From contig JBDLRN010000095.1 of NCBI GenBank assembly GCA_039800005.1, forward strand, positions 10,227-74,226: 64,000 nucleotides of DNA, written 5' to 3'. The translations under genes were made by a program, and so were the position numbers. The notes under the pieces are model-generated. The model was not told the DNA's origin, ran no database searches, and worked only from the letters and a program-made list of their open reading frames with translations. The DNA is from Casp-actino8 sp039800005 (GTDB taxonomy: Bacteria; Actinomycetota; Acidimicrobiia; Acidimicrobiales; Ilumatobacteraceae). This document shows, piece by piece, positions 52,659 through 60,918 of this stretch. Numbering within the stretch: the stretch's first letter is position 1; every line of letters starts with the position of its first letter.

Positions 52659-53893
52659 CGGCTCTCGACGAGGCGCTCGCTCGATTCCGCCCGAACGATC
52701 CCGACTTCGTCGCCGATCCCTACCCGGTTCTCGGAGCGTTGCGTGAAGCCGCTCCGGTGTTCCGCAATCCGATCACCGGTCAATGGACGATCACTCGTTT
52801 CGCCGACGTCCAGGAGACGTTGCGCGATCGCCGTCTCGGGCGTGCGTACACGCACCTCTTCTCGCACGACGAATTCGGTCGTCCGGAGCCCGACCCTCGG
52901 TGGGCTTCCTTCCATCAGCACGAGCGCTGGTCGCTTCTGTGCCTGGAGCCACCGGATCACACCCGGATACGACGTCTGGTCTCCAAGGTGTTCACGCCTC
53001 GCGCCGTGGCGGCTCTTCGTCCGACCATCGAAGGACTCGCCGACGAGTTGCTCGACCAGTGCACGGCGAAGGGCCGCTTCGATCTGCTCGCCGACTACGC
53101 GCAGCCCTACTCGGTGGCAGTCATCTGCTCGATGCTCGGTGTGCCGCGATCCGACACGAGGGCATTGCTCGACTGGTCTCATGCCATCGTGAAGATGTAC
53201 GAACTGTCGACACCCGACGAGGTGTGCGCCGCGGCCGATCGGGCGGCCGGCGAGTACATCGAGTACACCAAGAGTCTGATCGCCGAGAAACGACGGCGCC
53301 CCGACGGTCTTCTGGTGTCGGAGTTGGTCGCGGTCGAGGACGAGGGTGACGTGCTCACCGAGGACGAGATCGTCTCGACCACCATGGTCCTGCTCGAGGC
53401 CGGCCACGAGGCCACCGTGAACACCCTTGGCAACGGCGTGCGGGCCTTGATGCGACATCCCGACCAGTGGCGTCGGCTGGTCGACCGAGAGGTCGACGCG
53501 CGCACAGCGGTCGAAGAGATGCTGCGCTGGGACGCACCGTTGCAGTTGTTCGAGCGCTGGATACTCGACGACGTGGTGGTGGTCGCCGGTCAGCGCATGG
53601 CGCGCGGTGAGGAAGTGGCCATGCTCTTCGGATCCGCGCAGCGAGATCCACGTCGCTTCCCCGAGCCCGATCGTTTCGACGTCGGTCGCGGCGATCAGGC
53701 GCACATCGGATTCGGCGGCGGTCTGCACTTCTGTGTGGGAGCACCCTTGGCGCGTCAGGAGATCGCCACCTCGCTGGCCGGGCTCGTCGCGCGTTGCCCC
53801 GATCTTGGCCTCGCCGAGGAGCCGCGCTATCAGCCGAACTTCGTCATTCGCGGCCTCGAGTCGCTGTGGGTCGACGTCGCGTCGCGCGGCTGA
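52655..53893 (+). CDS. Cytochrome P450
   Basis: The 412-residue soluble P450 has the I-helix LLEAGHEATVN, the ExxR in EEMLR and the heme loop FGGGLHFCVG with ligand C360. EPPDHTRIRR is the C-helix motif of bacterial class I enzymes, which receive electrons through ferredoxin. No ferredoxin gene is adjacent. Co-translation with the LLM enzyme suggests a joint oxidative pathway. Its stop abuts the convergent GDPD gene. Confidence 0.93.
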   Translation: MTALDEALARFRPNDPDFVADPYPVLGALREAAPVFRNPITGQWTITRFADVQETLRDRRLGRAYTHLFSHDEFGRPEPDPRWASFHQHERWSLLCLEPPDHTRIRRLVSKVFTPRAVAALRPTIEGLADELLDQCTAKGRFDLLADYAQPYSVAVICSMLGVPRSDTRALLDWSHAIVKMYELSTPDEVCAAADRAAGEYIEYTKSLIAEKRRRPDGLLVSELVAVEDEGDVLTEDEIVSTTMVLLEAGHEATVNTLGNGVRALMRHPDQWRRLVDREVDARTAVEEMLRWDAPLQLFERWILDDVVVVAGQRMARGEEVAMLFGSAQRDPRRFPEPDRFDVGRGDQAHIGFGGGLHFCVGAPLARQEIATSLAGLVARCPDLGLAEEPRYQPNFVIRGLESLWVDVASRG

Positions 53894-54646
53894 TCAGTCC
53901 CGTTTCTCCCAGCAACCGTTGTCGGACGCGACCCGTTTGAGGGTTGCCGGATCGTCGGTCATGATGCCGTCGACACCGATGTCGATCAAGCGTTGCATCT
54001 CGCGCGGGTCGTCGATCGTCCACACGTGCACCGGTTTGTCGGCGCGATGGGCACGGGCGACGGAACGCGCGGTGACGACCGGAATCGGCCCTTGCGCGAC
54101 GGGCACCTGGAAGCAATCGGGCGCCGACGGCACGAGACCGCTCAGCCAGCGGGCCACTTCGAGTGGACTCGCGCTGGTGCACACCCCTGCTCGTCGCCGA
54201 ATGGCGACGAGTCGTCGATGACTGAACGAGCCGATGCACACCCGATCGAGCGCTCCATGGCGTTGAAGGACCGCCAACAACGGTTCCACCGCGGCATCGC
54301 TCTTGGCGTCGATGTTGAAGCGTGCCGCAGGGAACTCTTCGAGCAGATCGGACAACAACGGGATCGTGTGCTCGCCGTCGACCCGCGCGTCGGCGACTTC
54401 GCGCCACGGAAGCTCACCGATACGACCCGGGCGTCCACAGATACGGGCCAGATCGTCGTCGTGGAAAGCGATCAGGGCGCCGTCGGACGTGGCGTGCACG
54501 TCGGTCTCCAGATGGCGGAACCCGAGTTCGAACGCGTGCCGAAAGGCCGCCACGGTGTTCTCGGGGGCGTGTCCGGTTCCGCCACGATGAGCGAAGGAGA
54601 TGAAGCCCCGCGGATGCTCGGTCGACAGATACGGATGGCGCCCCAC
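53894..54646 (-). CDS. Glycerophosphodiester phosphodiesterase
   Basis: The 250-residue GDPD has FAHRGGTGHAPENT with the catalytic His and metal site, LETDVHATSDG and FHDDDL, and ends with VDGIMTDDP. It cleaves glycerophosphodiesters to glycerol 3-phosphate and an alcohol. There is no signal peptide, so it is cytosolic. The GTG start has CATAAT 7 nt upstream. Confidence 0.9.
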   Translation of the reverse strand: MGRHPYLSTEHPRGFISFAHRGGTGHAPENTVAAFRHAFELGFRHLETDVHATSDGALIAFHDDDLARICGRPGRIGELPWREVADARVDGEHTIPLLSDLLEEFPAARFNIDAKSDAAVEPLLAVLQRHGALDRVCIGSFSHRRLVAIRRRAGVCTSASPLEVARWLSGLVPSAPDCFQVPVAQGPIPVVTARSVARAHRADKPVHVWTIDDPREMQRLIDIGVDGIMTDDPATLKRVASDNGCWEKRD

Positions 54647-54653
54647 GCCGTCG

Positions 54654-54659
54654 ATTATG
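54654..54659 (-). promoter_or_regulatory. -10 box of the GDPD gene, leaderless type
   Basis: CATAAT on the minus strand ends 7 nt before GTG 54646. Confidence 0.5.
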
Positions 54660-54668
54660 GCCCGGCAC

Positions 54669-54674
54669 TAACGT
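54669..54674 (+). promoter_or_regulatory. -10 box of the aldehyde dehydrogenase gene, leaderless type
   Basis: TAACGT ends 7 nt before ATG 54682; only 35 bp separate the two divergent start codons. Confidence 0.55.
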
Positions 54675-54681
54675 CGGAGCC

Positions 54682-56142
54682 ATGTCGCCCATGTCGCCCA
54701 CGTCGTCCTCGCCGCAGCGTCCGACCCATTCAGTGCGTCTGGCTGGTGAGGCTTACGACGGCACCGGCGAGGTCGTCGAAGTTCGCAGTCCGTTCGACGC
54801 CTCGTTGCTCGCCACCGTGCCGGCGTGCACGTCGACCGACGTCGATCGGGCGGTCGCGAGTGCGCGCGTCGGTCTGGCCCGGGGTCTCGCGTTGCACCGT
54901 CGAGCCGCCATTCTCGACCGTGCCGCGATCGTCCTGGCCGAACGTCGTGAGGAGTTCGCTCGTCTCGTCGCTGCCGAAGCCGCCAAACCCTTGCGGACGG
55001 CCCGGGTCGAAGTGGATCGCGCCGTCGGCACCTTCCAGTTCTCGGCCGCCGAGGCTCGCACGTTGTCGGGCGAGATGATCCCCCTCGACGCGTTGGCGAT
55101 CGGGGAGGGCAAGATCGGTTTCACATTGCGCGTGCCCATCGGAGTGGTCGGAGCCATCGCGCCGTTCAACTTCCCTCTCAACCTGGTCGTGCACAAGATC
55201 GGCCCGGCGATCGCGGCCGGTTGTCCGGTGGTGTTGAAGCCGGCCTCGCAGACCCCGATGTCGTCGATCCGATTGGCCGAGATGCTGATCGACAACTGCG
55301 GACTGCCGTCGGACTTCCTGCACGTCGTGACCGGTGGAGGATCGACGGTCGGCAACGCGCTCGTCGACCACCCCGATGTCGCGCTCATCACCTTCACCGG
55401 TTCCCCCGAAGTGGGTTGGGGAATTCGCGCTCGGGCGCCCCGCAAACGCGTGGGTCTCGAACTCGGCAACAATGCGCCGGTGATCATCGAGCCCTCGGGG
55501 GATTGGCGGGCGGCCGCGGCCAAGATCCGGACGGCCGGTTTCAGTCATGCCGGACAGTCGTGCATCTCGACGCAGCGCATCTTCGTGCACGAGTCCGTCG
55601 CCGACGACTTCGTCGCCGAGTTGGTGAATCAGGTGTCGTCGCTCGTGACTGGCGATCCGCTCGACGAAGCGACCGAGGTGTCGAGTCTCATCTCGACCAG
55701 CGAACGGGAGCGAGTCGCGATGTGGATCGACGAGGCGGTCGCCGGCGGGGCGAAGGTGGCGATCGGAGCCTCGGTCGACGGGGGCGGTGTGTTGCAGCCG
55801 ACCGTGCTCGTCGACGTCGAACCGTCGATGAAGGTGTGTTCGAAGGAAGTCTTCGGGCCGGTGGTGGCCGTTGCTCGATACACCGACGTCGACGAAGCCC
55901 TGCGTCTCGCCAACGATTCCGACTTCGGTCTGCAGGCGGCCATCTTCACGTCCGACATCGGCACCGCGTTGAAAGCCGTCAGTACCCTCGACTTCGGCGG
56001 GGTACTCGTGAACGAAGTACCCACTTGGCGCGCCGATCAGCAGCCGTACGGCGGGCGACGCGACAGCGGGAACACCCGTGAGGGGCCGGCCTACTCGGTG
56101 CACGAGATGACCGAGATCAAGATGGTGGTGCTGGGCGCCTAG
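54682..56142 (+). CDS. Aldehyde dehydrogenase family protein
   Basis: The 486-residue NAD(P)-dependent enzyme has APFNFPLNL, LKPASQTP, the nucleotide-binding FTGSPEVG, the general base in LELGNNAP and the nucleophile in GQSCISTQ. It oxidises an aldehyde to an acid; it resembles the phosphorylating or succinate-semialdehyde-like group, but substrate is open. It could serve the nearby acyl-CoA pathway. It is convergent with the acyl-CoA synthetase (22 bp between stops). Confidence 0.9.
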   Translation: MSPMSPTSSSPQRPTHSVRLAGEAYDGTGEVVEVRSPFDASLLATVPACTSTDVDRAVASARVGLARGLALHRRAAILDRAAIVLAERREEFARLVAAEAAKPLRTARVEVDRAVGTFQFSAAEARTLSGEMIPLDALAIGEGKIGFTLRVPIGVVGAIAPFNFPLNLVVHKIGPAIAAGCPVVLKPASQTPMSSIRLAEMLIDNCGLPSDFLHVVTGGGSTVGNALVDHPDVALITFTGSPEVGWGIRARAPRKRVGLELGNNAPVIIEPSGDWRAAAAKIRTAGFSHAGQSCISTQRIFVHESVADDFVAELVNQVSSLVTGDPLDEATEVSSLISTSERERVAMWIDEAVAGGAKVAIGASVDGGGVLQPTVLVDVEPSMKVCSKEVFGPVVAVARYTDVDEALRLANDSDFGLQAAIFTSDIGTALKAVSTLDFGGVLVNEVPTWRADQQPYGGRRDSGNTREGPAYSVHEMTEIKMVVLGA

Positions 56143-56164
56143 TCGGACGCGATGGCGACGCCAC

Positions 56165-57715
56165 TCAGATCGAGCGACCGGCGTTCTTCCAGTACTCGTC
56201 CTTCAGCAGACGCTTGTAGAGCTTGCCGGTGGGATGGCGGGGCAATTCCTCGCGGAAGTCGATCGAACGTGGACATTTGACGTCGGCCAGTTCGGTGCGA
56301 CAGAACGCGATGAGCTCTCGCTCGAGGCCCTTGGCCTCCTCTGCGTTCGCCGGCATCGCCTTGGGCTGGACCACGGCCTTCACCTCTTCGCCGAAATCGT
56401 CGTTCGGAACGCCGAACACGGCCACGTCGACCACCTTGGGGTGGGTGACGAGAACGTTCTCGGCTTCCTGCGGGTAGATGTTCACGCCACCCGAGATGAT
56501 CATGTAGGCCTTGCGGTCGGTCAGGTACAGGAATCCGTCGTCGTCGAGGTATCCCACGTCACCGAGGGTGCTCCAACCCTTCGGGTGACGGGAGCTCTTC
56601 GTCTTCTCGGGATCGTTGTGATACTCGAACTCCGCACCACCCTCGAAGAAGATGGTGCCGCTCTCGTAACGCGGCAACTCTTCGCCGTCGTCGCCGCAGA
56701 TGTGGATCGTGCAGCCGATGGGCATTCCCACGGTTCCTTGGTGGCCGAGCCACATGTCGCTGTTGCAGTACACGAAGCCGTTGCCCTCGGTGCCGGCGTA
56801 GTACTCGTGGATGATCGAACCGAACCAGTCGATCATCTGCTTCTTGACCGGGATCGGACACGGGGCGGCGGCATGAATGACCGCCTGCAGGGACGACACG
56901 TCGTGGCGCTGGCGAATCTCGTCGTCGAGTTTGAGAAGACGGACGAACATCGTGGGAACGACCTGGCTGTGGGTGACCCCGTGTGCTTCGATCGCCTTCA
57001 GGTACTCCTCGGGGTCGAAGTGCTCCATCACCACGGCGGTGGCGCCGACGCTCTGGGCGGCCATGGTGAATCGCAGCGGAGCGGCGTGATACAGCGGGGC
57101 CGGCGAGAGATAGATGCTGTCGGGGCTGAACCCGAACAACATTCCGATCATCGGTGCGACCGAGGTGGGAGTGGTCTCGAGCGGCAGGGCGACGAAAGGC
57201 TTGGTCACACCCTTCGGCATGCCGGTGGTGCCCGACGAGTAGAGCATGTCGACGCCGGCGACGCGATCGGGGAGTGCATCGCCGCTCTGGGTCGCCACCG
57301 CGTGTTCGTAGGATTCGTAACCGGTGATGGTGCCGTCGAGCATCAGGCGGAGACGGACGTTCGGCGTGTCGGTGACGATCTCGGCGGCTTGATCGGCCTT
57401 GTACTTCGAGGTGATGAACACCTGGGCCGCGCAGTCGTTGATGATGTACGAGAGTTCCTTGCTCGTGAGGCGCGACGACGCGGCCGTGTACACGACGCCG
57501 GCGTATTGGCAGCCCCACAGGATTTCGAGGTAGCGGTCGTGGTTCTCCATGCAGATGGCGACGTGATCGCCCGGCTGGAGGCCCGCACCGCGCAGCAACT
57601 GCGAGAGCCGATTGGCGGCGGCGTCGAGTTCGGCGAAGGTCTGGGTGTATCCCGATCCGGTCATGATGAGAGCCGGTTTGTCGGGAGTCGTCGAGGTGTG
57701 GGCGCCCAAGTACAT
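56165..57715 (-). CDS. Acyl-CoA synthetase (AMP-forming)
   Basis: The 516-residue ligase has the AMP-binding loop MLYSSGTTGMPKG, GDVGYLDDDGFLYLTDR and the C-terminal PRHPTGKLYKR with catalytic Lys. This is the FadD/chronophin-like AMP-forming family that activates fatty or aromatic acids with ATP and CoA. ATG 57715 is behind TATTCT at 7 nt; a much longer open frame upstream is not coding. It should feed the acyl-CoA dehydrogenase and enoyl-CoA hydratase. Confidence 0.93.
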   Translation of the reverse strand: MYLGAHTSTTPDKPALIMTGSGYTQTFAELDAAANRLSQLLRGAGLQPGDHVAICMENHDRYLEILWGCQYAGVVYTAASSRLTSKELSYIINDCAAQVFITSKYKADQAAEIVTDTPNVRLRLMLDGTITGYESYEHAVATQSGDALPDRVAGVDMLYSSGTTGMPKGVTKPFVALPLETTPTSVAPMIGMLFGFSPDSIYLSPAPLYHAAPLRFTMAAQSVGATAVVMEHFDPEEYLKAIEAHGVTHSQVVPTMFVRLLKLDDEIRQRHDVSSLQAVIHAAAPCPIPVKKQMIDWFGSIIHEYYAGTEGNGFVYCNSDMWLGHQGTVGMPIGCTIHICGDDGEELPRYESGTIFFEGGAEFEYHNDPEKTKSSRHPKGWSTLGDVGYLDDDGFLYLTDRKAYMIISGGVNIYPQEAENVLVTHPKVVDVAVFGVPNDDFGEEVKAVVQPKAMPANAEEAKGLERELIAFCRTELADVKCPRSIDFREELPRHPTGKLYKRLLKDEYWKNAGRSI

Positions 57716-57722
57716 GTCCCGC

Positions 57723-57728
57723 AGAATA
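57723..57728 (-). promoter_or_regulatory. -10 box of the acyl-CoA synthetase gene, leaderless type
   Basis: TATTCT on the minus strand ends 7 nt before ATG 57715. Confidence 0.6.
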
Positions 57729-57735
57729 GTGGGGT

Positions 57736-57741
57736 TACCCT
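57736..57741 (+). promoter_or_regulatory. -10 box of the SirB1-like gene, leaderless type
   Basis: TACCCT ends 7 nt before GTG 57749 and selects that start. Confidence 0.5.
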
Positions 57742-57748
57742 CGGTCAC

Positions 57749-58516
57749 GTGCAGTGGATCGGGCGCTCGTGGCGGGATTTCGAACCGGCTGAACGCTTCC
57801 GAACGGTGGTCAACGCGCCGGACTTCTCGCTCGCCGAAGCTGCGTTCACCATGTCGGCGGTCGTTCGGCGCGCCGGCGACGACGCGCGCGGTGTCGAGTC
57901 GACGTCGGAGTTCGATCTCGTCGAACAATTGGCGTGCCTCGACGAGTTGGCCGCGGCGGTGGAGACGCCCACCTCCCACGGCGTGGCCCGTTTTCTCTTC
58001 GGCTCCGGACGATTCCGCGGCAACGTGACGAACTATCAACAGACGGAAAACTCCTTGCTCGACTTGGTGCTCGAACGCGGACTCGGTATTCCGATCACGT
58101 TGTCGGTTCTGATGGTCGAAGTGGCCGGGCGTGTGGGGGTTTCCCTTTGCGGAGTCGGGCTTCCGGGTCATTTCGTGGTGGGTGAGATCGACGGAGTCGC
58201 CCGCATACCCACCCGTTTCTTCGATCCGTTCCATGGTGGCGCCGAGGTCGACGCCGAGGACTGTCGAGATCTCGTCAATCGCCTGGCTGGCCGTCCGGTC
58301 GCCATCCCTCCGGAGTGCTGGTACCCGGCGTCGGGAGTGGCCATCGTCGAACGAATGCTGAACAACCTGAAGGCCATCGGCACGACCGCGGTTCGGGCCG
58401 GCGATCCCTCGGCGTTGCTGGTGTTGCGATCGGTGATGTGGCTGCGTTCGTGTCTTCCCACCATCGGAGAATCGGAGCGCGAGGAGTGGTCGCGACTCGT
58501 TGCACCCCTCAACTGA
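57749..58516 (+). CDS. SirB1-like transglutaminase-family protein
   Basis: The 255-residue protein has NSLLDLVLERGLGIPITLSVLM, split by no catalytic loop, then GVGLPGHFVVG and RFFDPFHGGAEV, which is the SirB1 N-terminal-type transglutaminase-like signature. A His and Asp of the fold are visible (GHF, FDPF) but the usual Cys is not obvious near the helix (the Cys is in LCGVG). Its role is not settled in other bacteria. Start GTG 57749 is set by the promoter. Confidence 0.78.
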   Translation: MQWIGRSWRDFEPAERFRTVVNAPDFSLAEAAFTMSAVVRRAGDDARGVESTSEFDLVEQLACLDELAAAVETPTSHGVARFLFGSGRFRGNVTNYQQTENSLLDLVLERGLGIPITLSVLMVEVAGRVGVSLCGVGLPGHFVVGEIDGVARIPTRFFDPFHGGAEVDAEDCRDLVNRLAGRPVAIPPECWYPASGVAIVERMLNNLKAIGTTAVRAGDPSALLVLRSVMWLRSCLPTIGESEREEWSRLVAPLN

Positions 58517-58534
58517 GTCCGACAGACTGTTTCG

Positions 58535-59119
58535 ATGATCGATCCGGTGATCAAACGTTGTCTGGGTCAGATGATGCACGGAGTGCAGGTCGTCGGAGCG
58601 GTCGCCCACGGTGTGCGTCGCGCATACACCAGTCACTGGGTGTCTCAGGTGAGCTTCGCCGAGCCGATCGTCATGACGTCGGTGTCGCCGCGGCACGACA
58701 CGTTTCCGCTCATGGCCGAGAGTCGACTTTTCGCGGTGTCGATCCTCGCCGGCGATCAGGTCGCGGCCGGTCAGTACTTCTCGTACCCCGGACGCAAGTT
58801 CCATCACGTCGCCGACGAGTTCCTCACCGAATGGGGAGCCGAGGGTCTCCCGGTGGTGCGGGAGGCAGTCGCGTGGTTGCGTTGCGAGATCTTCGACGAA
58901 AAAGACGTGGTCGATCATCGTCTGTGGTTCGCGCGCGTGACCGAGGTGGAAGGAGGGCGATTGCGCGAGCCACCCCTCACGTACTCCAGCCGGTTGGGCT
59001 GGCGAATTGCGTCCGAGAAGGCGCGGGAGGCCGGAGTGTCGATCCGCGACCAACTCCTGGAGCGCGTGCGTCAGGCCGGTTTCGACGTGACCGGCGACGA
59101 CGATTCCGATGACGACTGA
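58535..59119 (+). CDS. Flavin reductase-like FMN-binding protein
   Basis: The 194-residue protein with AYTSHWVSQVSFAEPIVMTSV and LFAVSILAGDQ matches the FMN-binding split-barrel flavin reductase family. It may supply reduced flavin to the nearby LLM monooxygenases, or act alone. It begins 18 nt after the SirB1-like stop, likely in one transcript. The acidic tail DDDSDDD is unusual. Confidence 0.8.
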   Translation: MIDPVIKRCLGQMMHGVQVVGAVAHGVRRAYTSHWVSQVSFAEPIVMTSVSPRHDTFPLMAESRLFAVSILAGDQVAAGQYFSYPGRKFHHVADEFLTEWGAEGLPVVREAVAWLRCEIFDEKDVVDHRLWFARVTEVEGGRLREPPLTYSSRLGWRIASEKAREAGVSIRDQLLERVRQAGFDVTGDDDSDDD

Positions 59120-59199
59120 CGGGATCGGCCCGGTTAGTTTCTGACCGCTGTCGACGTCACGGAGTCGACATCAGGAAGTCGACACTGCGAAAGGGAGCC

Positions 59200-60408
59200 A
59201 TGTCCACTGCCACCGCCATTGTTTCGGCCGACGAGAAGAAGGTCCTCGACCTCATCGACCAACTGCTCGCCGAGTTCCCGCCCAAGTCCACCGACCCCAC
59301 CACGTTCCTGGGCGCCCAGTTCGATCGTGGTCTGGCCTGGGTGCATTTCGACGAGGGCAACGGTGGTCTCGGACTGAATCCCAAACTCCAGCGCACGATC
59401 AACGAGCGCTTGTCGGCAGCTGGTGCGCCGAATCCCGTCGCTCGCAACCCCATCGGCCACGGTATGTGCGGCCCGACGGTCGCGGTGTGGGGATCGCCCG
59501 AGCAGAAGAAGCGCTATCTGCGGCCGCTCTTCACCGGTGAAGAGGTGTGGTGTCAGTTGTTCTCGGAGCCCGGCTCGGGTTCGGACTTCGCCGGGCTGTC
59601 GGCCAAGGGTGTGCGCGACGGCGAGGAGTGGATCGTCAACGGCCAGAAGGTCTGGACGACTCTCGCTCACCTGTCACGGTGGGGTCTACTCATCGTTCGC
59701 ACCGACGCGGAGGCGGTCAAGCACGCCGGATTGACGGCCTTCGTCGTCGACATGCAGGCTCCGGGTGTCGAGGTGCGTCCCCTCTACCAGATCACCGGCG
59801 AAGCCGAGTTCAACGAGGTCTACTTCACCGACGTGCGCGTGCCGAACGCCGAGATGCTCGGCGGAGTGGGCGACGGGTGGCGCGTCTCGCTCACCACGCT
59901 CATGAACGAACGAGTGTCGATCGGTGGTGCCATTCCTCCCAAGGGTTCGGGACCCATTCGCGACGCGGTGAAGGTGTGGAAGGACCTGCCAGCCGACGCC
60001 AAGTCGGCGCCGGCGCGCGACGAGCTGATGTCGCTGTGGATTCGGGCGGAATTGCTGCGACTCACCAACATCCGCGCCTCGCAGATGCGCAAGATGGGCG
60101 ATCCGGGTCCGGAAGGTTCGATCGCCAAGTTGGCCATGGCCGAACTCAACAAGGACGTCTACTCGTTCGCGGTGTCGTTGCTCGGTGCCGAGGGCATGCT
60201 CTTCCCGAGCGGCTACCAGATGATTCGTCCCGAGCAGGCGATGGGTCTCGAGAACCCGCAGAAGGCCTTCCTGCGGAGTCGGGCCAACTCGATCGAGGGT
60301 GGCACCAGCGAAGTGATGCGCAACATCCTGGGTGAGCGCGTCCTCGGATTGCCCGGTGACGTCCGCGTCGACCGCGACGTGTCGTGGAGCAAGGTGCCGC
60401 GCAACTGA
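59200..60408 (+). CDS. Acyl-CoA dehydrogenase
   Basis: The 402-residue FAD enzyme has CQLFSEPGSGSDFAGL, VWTTLAHLSRWGLLIVRTD and the C-terminal NSIEGGTSEVMRNILGERVLG. It introduces the first double bond in acyl-CoA substrates. A catalytic Glu is not placed with certainty. AAAGGGAG precedes ATG 59200 by 3 nt, and TAGTTT near 59135 may be the -10. Chain specificity unknown. Confidence 0.92.
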   Translation: MSTATAIVSADEKKVLDLIDQLLAEFPPKSTDPTTFLGAQFDRGLAWVHFDEGNGGLGLNPKLQRTINERLSAAGAPNPVARNPIGHGMCGPTVAVWGSPEQKKRYLRPLFTGEEVWCQLFSEPGSGSDFAGLSAKGVRDGEEWIVNGQKVWTTLAHLSRWGLLIVRTDAEAVKHAGLTAFVVDMQAPGVEVRPLYQITGEAEFNEVYFTDVRVPNAEMLGGVGDGWRVSLTTLMNERVSIGGAIPPKGSGPIRDAVKVWKDLPADAKSAPARDELMSLWIRAELLRLTNIRASQMRKMGDPGPEGSIAKLAMAELNKDVYSFAVSLLGAEGMLFPSGYQMIRPEQAMGLENPQKAFLRSRANSIEGGTSEVMRNILGERVLGLPGDVRVDRDVSWSKVPRN

Positions 60409-60413
60409 TCGAG

Positions 60414-60824
60414 TCAGGCACCGGTTCGTAGGAGCATTCCCACGAACAAGGCGCCGAGCGACGTGAGCAGTCCGACGGCACCGCCGAGGGCGAGGGCCAG
60501 TTTGCTGCGCCCGAGAGAGTGGATCGCCGAACTCGCGGCGGCCACCACGGCGAGTACGACGTGGACGGCGATGGTCGCCTGATACTCCGACGATTGTTCC
60601 GACAGGCCGAGATCGACGATGCCCCACATTCCGGTGACGAACAGGATCAGGAACGACGGCCAGGCGACGGCGCCGAACGCCTGCGCAGCGAGACGAGTCG
60701 TCGGAGGTGCTTCGCGTCGGAGGCGGGGAACCAGTCCGAGCAGAACGATCTGGCCGCCGACCCAGACCGTGGCGGCCAGGACGTGGAGGAAGAGGCGAAC
60801 GGTGTCGGTCGTGGGGTTCAGCAC
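60414..60824 (-). CDS. Small four-helix membrane protein, CopD/DUF2269-like
   Basis: The 136-residue protein has four hydrophobic helices and begins FLHVLAATVWVGGQIVLLG, the His and Gly-rich pattern of CopD-like and DUF2269 proteins, sometimes linked to copper or heme. No redox partner is nearby. It is convergent with the acyl-CoA dehydrogenase (5 bp). GTG start; no promoter motif clear. Confidence 0.7.
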   Translation of the reverse strand: MLNPTTDTVRLFLHVLAATVWVGGQIVLLGLVPRLRREAPPTTRLAAQAFGAVAWPSFLILFVTGMWGIVDLGLSEQSSEYQATIAVHVVLAVVAAASSAIHSLGRSKLALALGGAVGLLTSLGALFVGMLLRTGA

Positions 60825-60879
60825 CCTGTGAGCGTGGCAGATGATTCGGCGTCGACGCCAATGTCGGGGTGTCCCAGAC

Positions 60880-60918
60880 GTGATCGTCAGATGTGATCGC
60901 CGGGTGTGATCGCCGGAT
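60880..60918. repeat. Three tandem 13-bp repeats
   Basis: GTGATCGTCAGAT, GTGATCGCCGGGT and GTGATCGCCGGAT lie head to tail without spacers, between the start of the CopD-like gene and the stop of ispH. Possible binding site or slippage product. Confidence 0.75.

Noticed and set aside
56234..57748. Plus-strand extension of the SirB1-like frame opposite the acyl-CoA synthetase
   Set aside because: The antisense part lacks motifs, and a leaderless-type promoter places the true start at 57749.
57716..59053. N-terminal extension of the acyl-CoA synthetase to 962 codons
   Set aside because: The extension is antisense to the SirB1-like and flavin reductase genes; synthetase homology begins at residue 1 from ATG 57715.
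60880..60918. Tandem repeats as a CRISPR remnant
   Set aside because: Units of 13 bp without spacers and no cas genes do not fit CRISPR.
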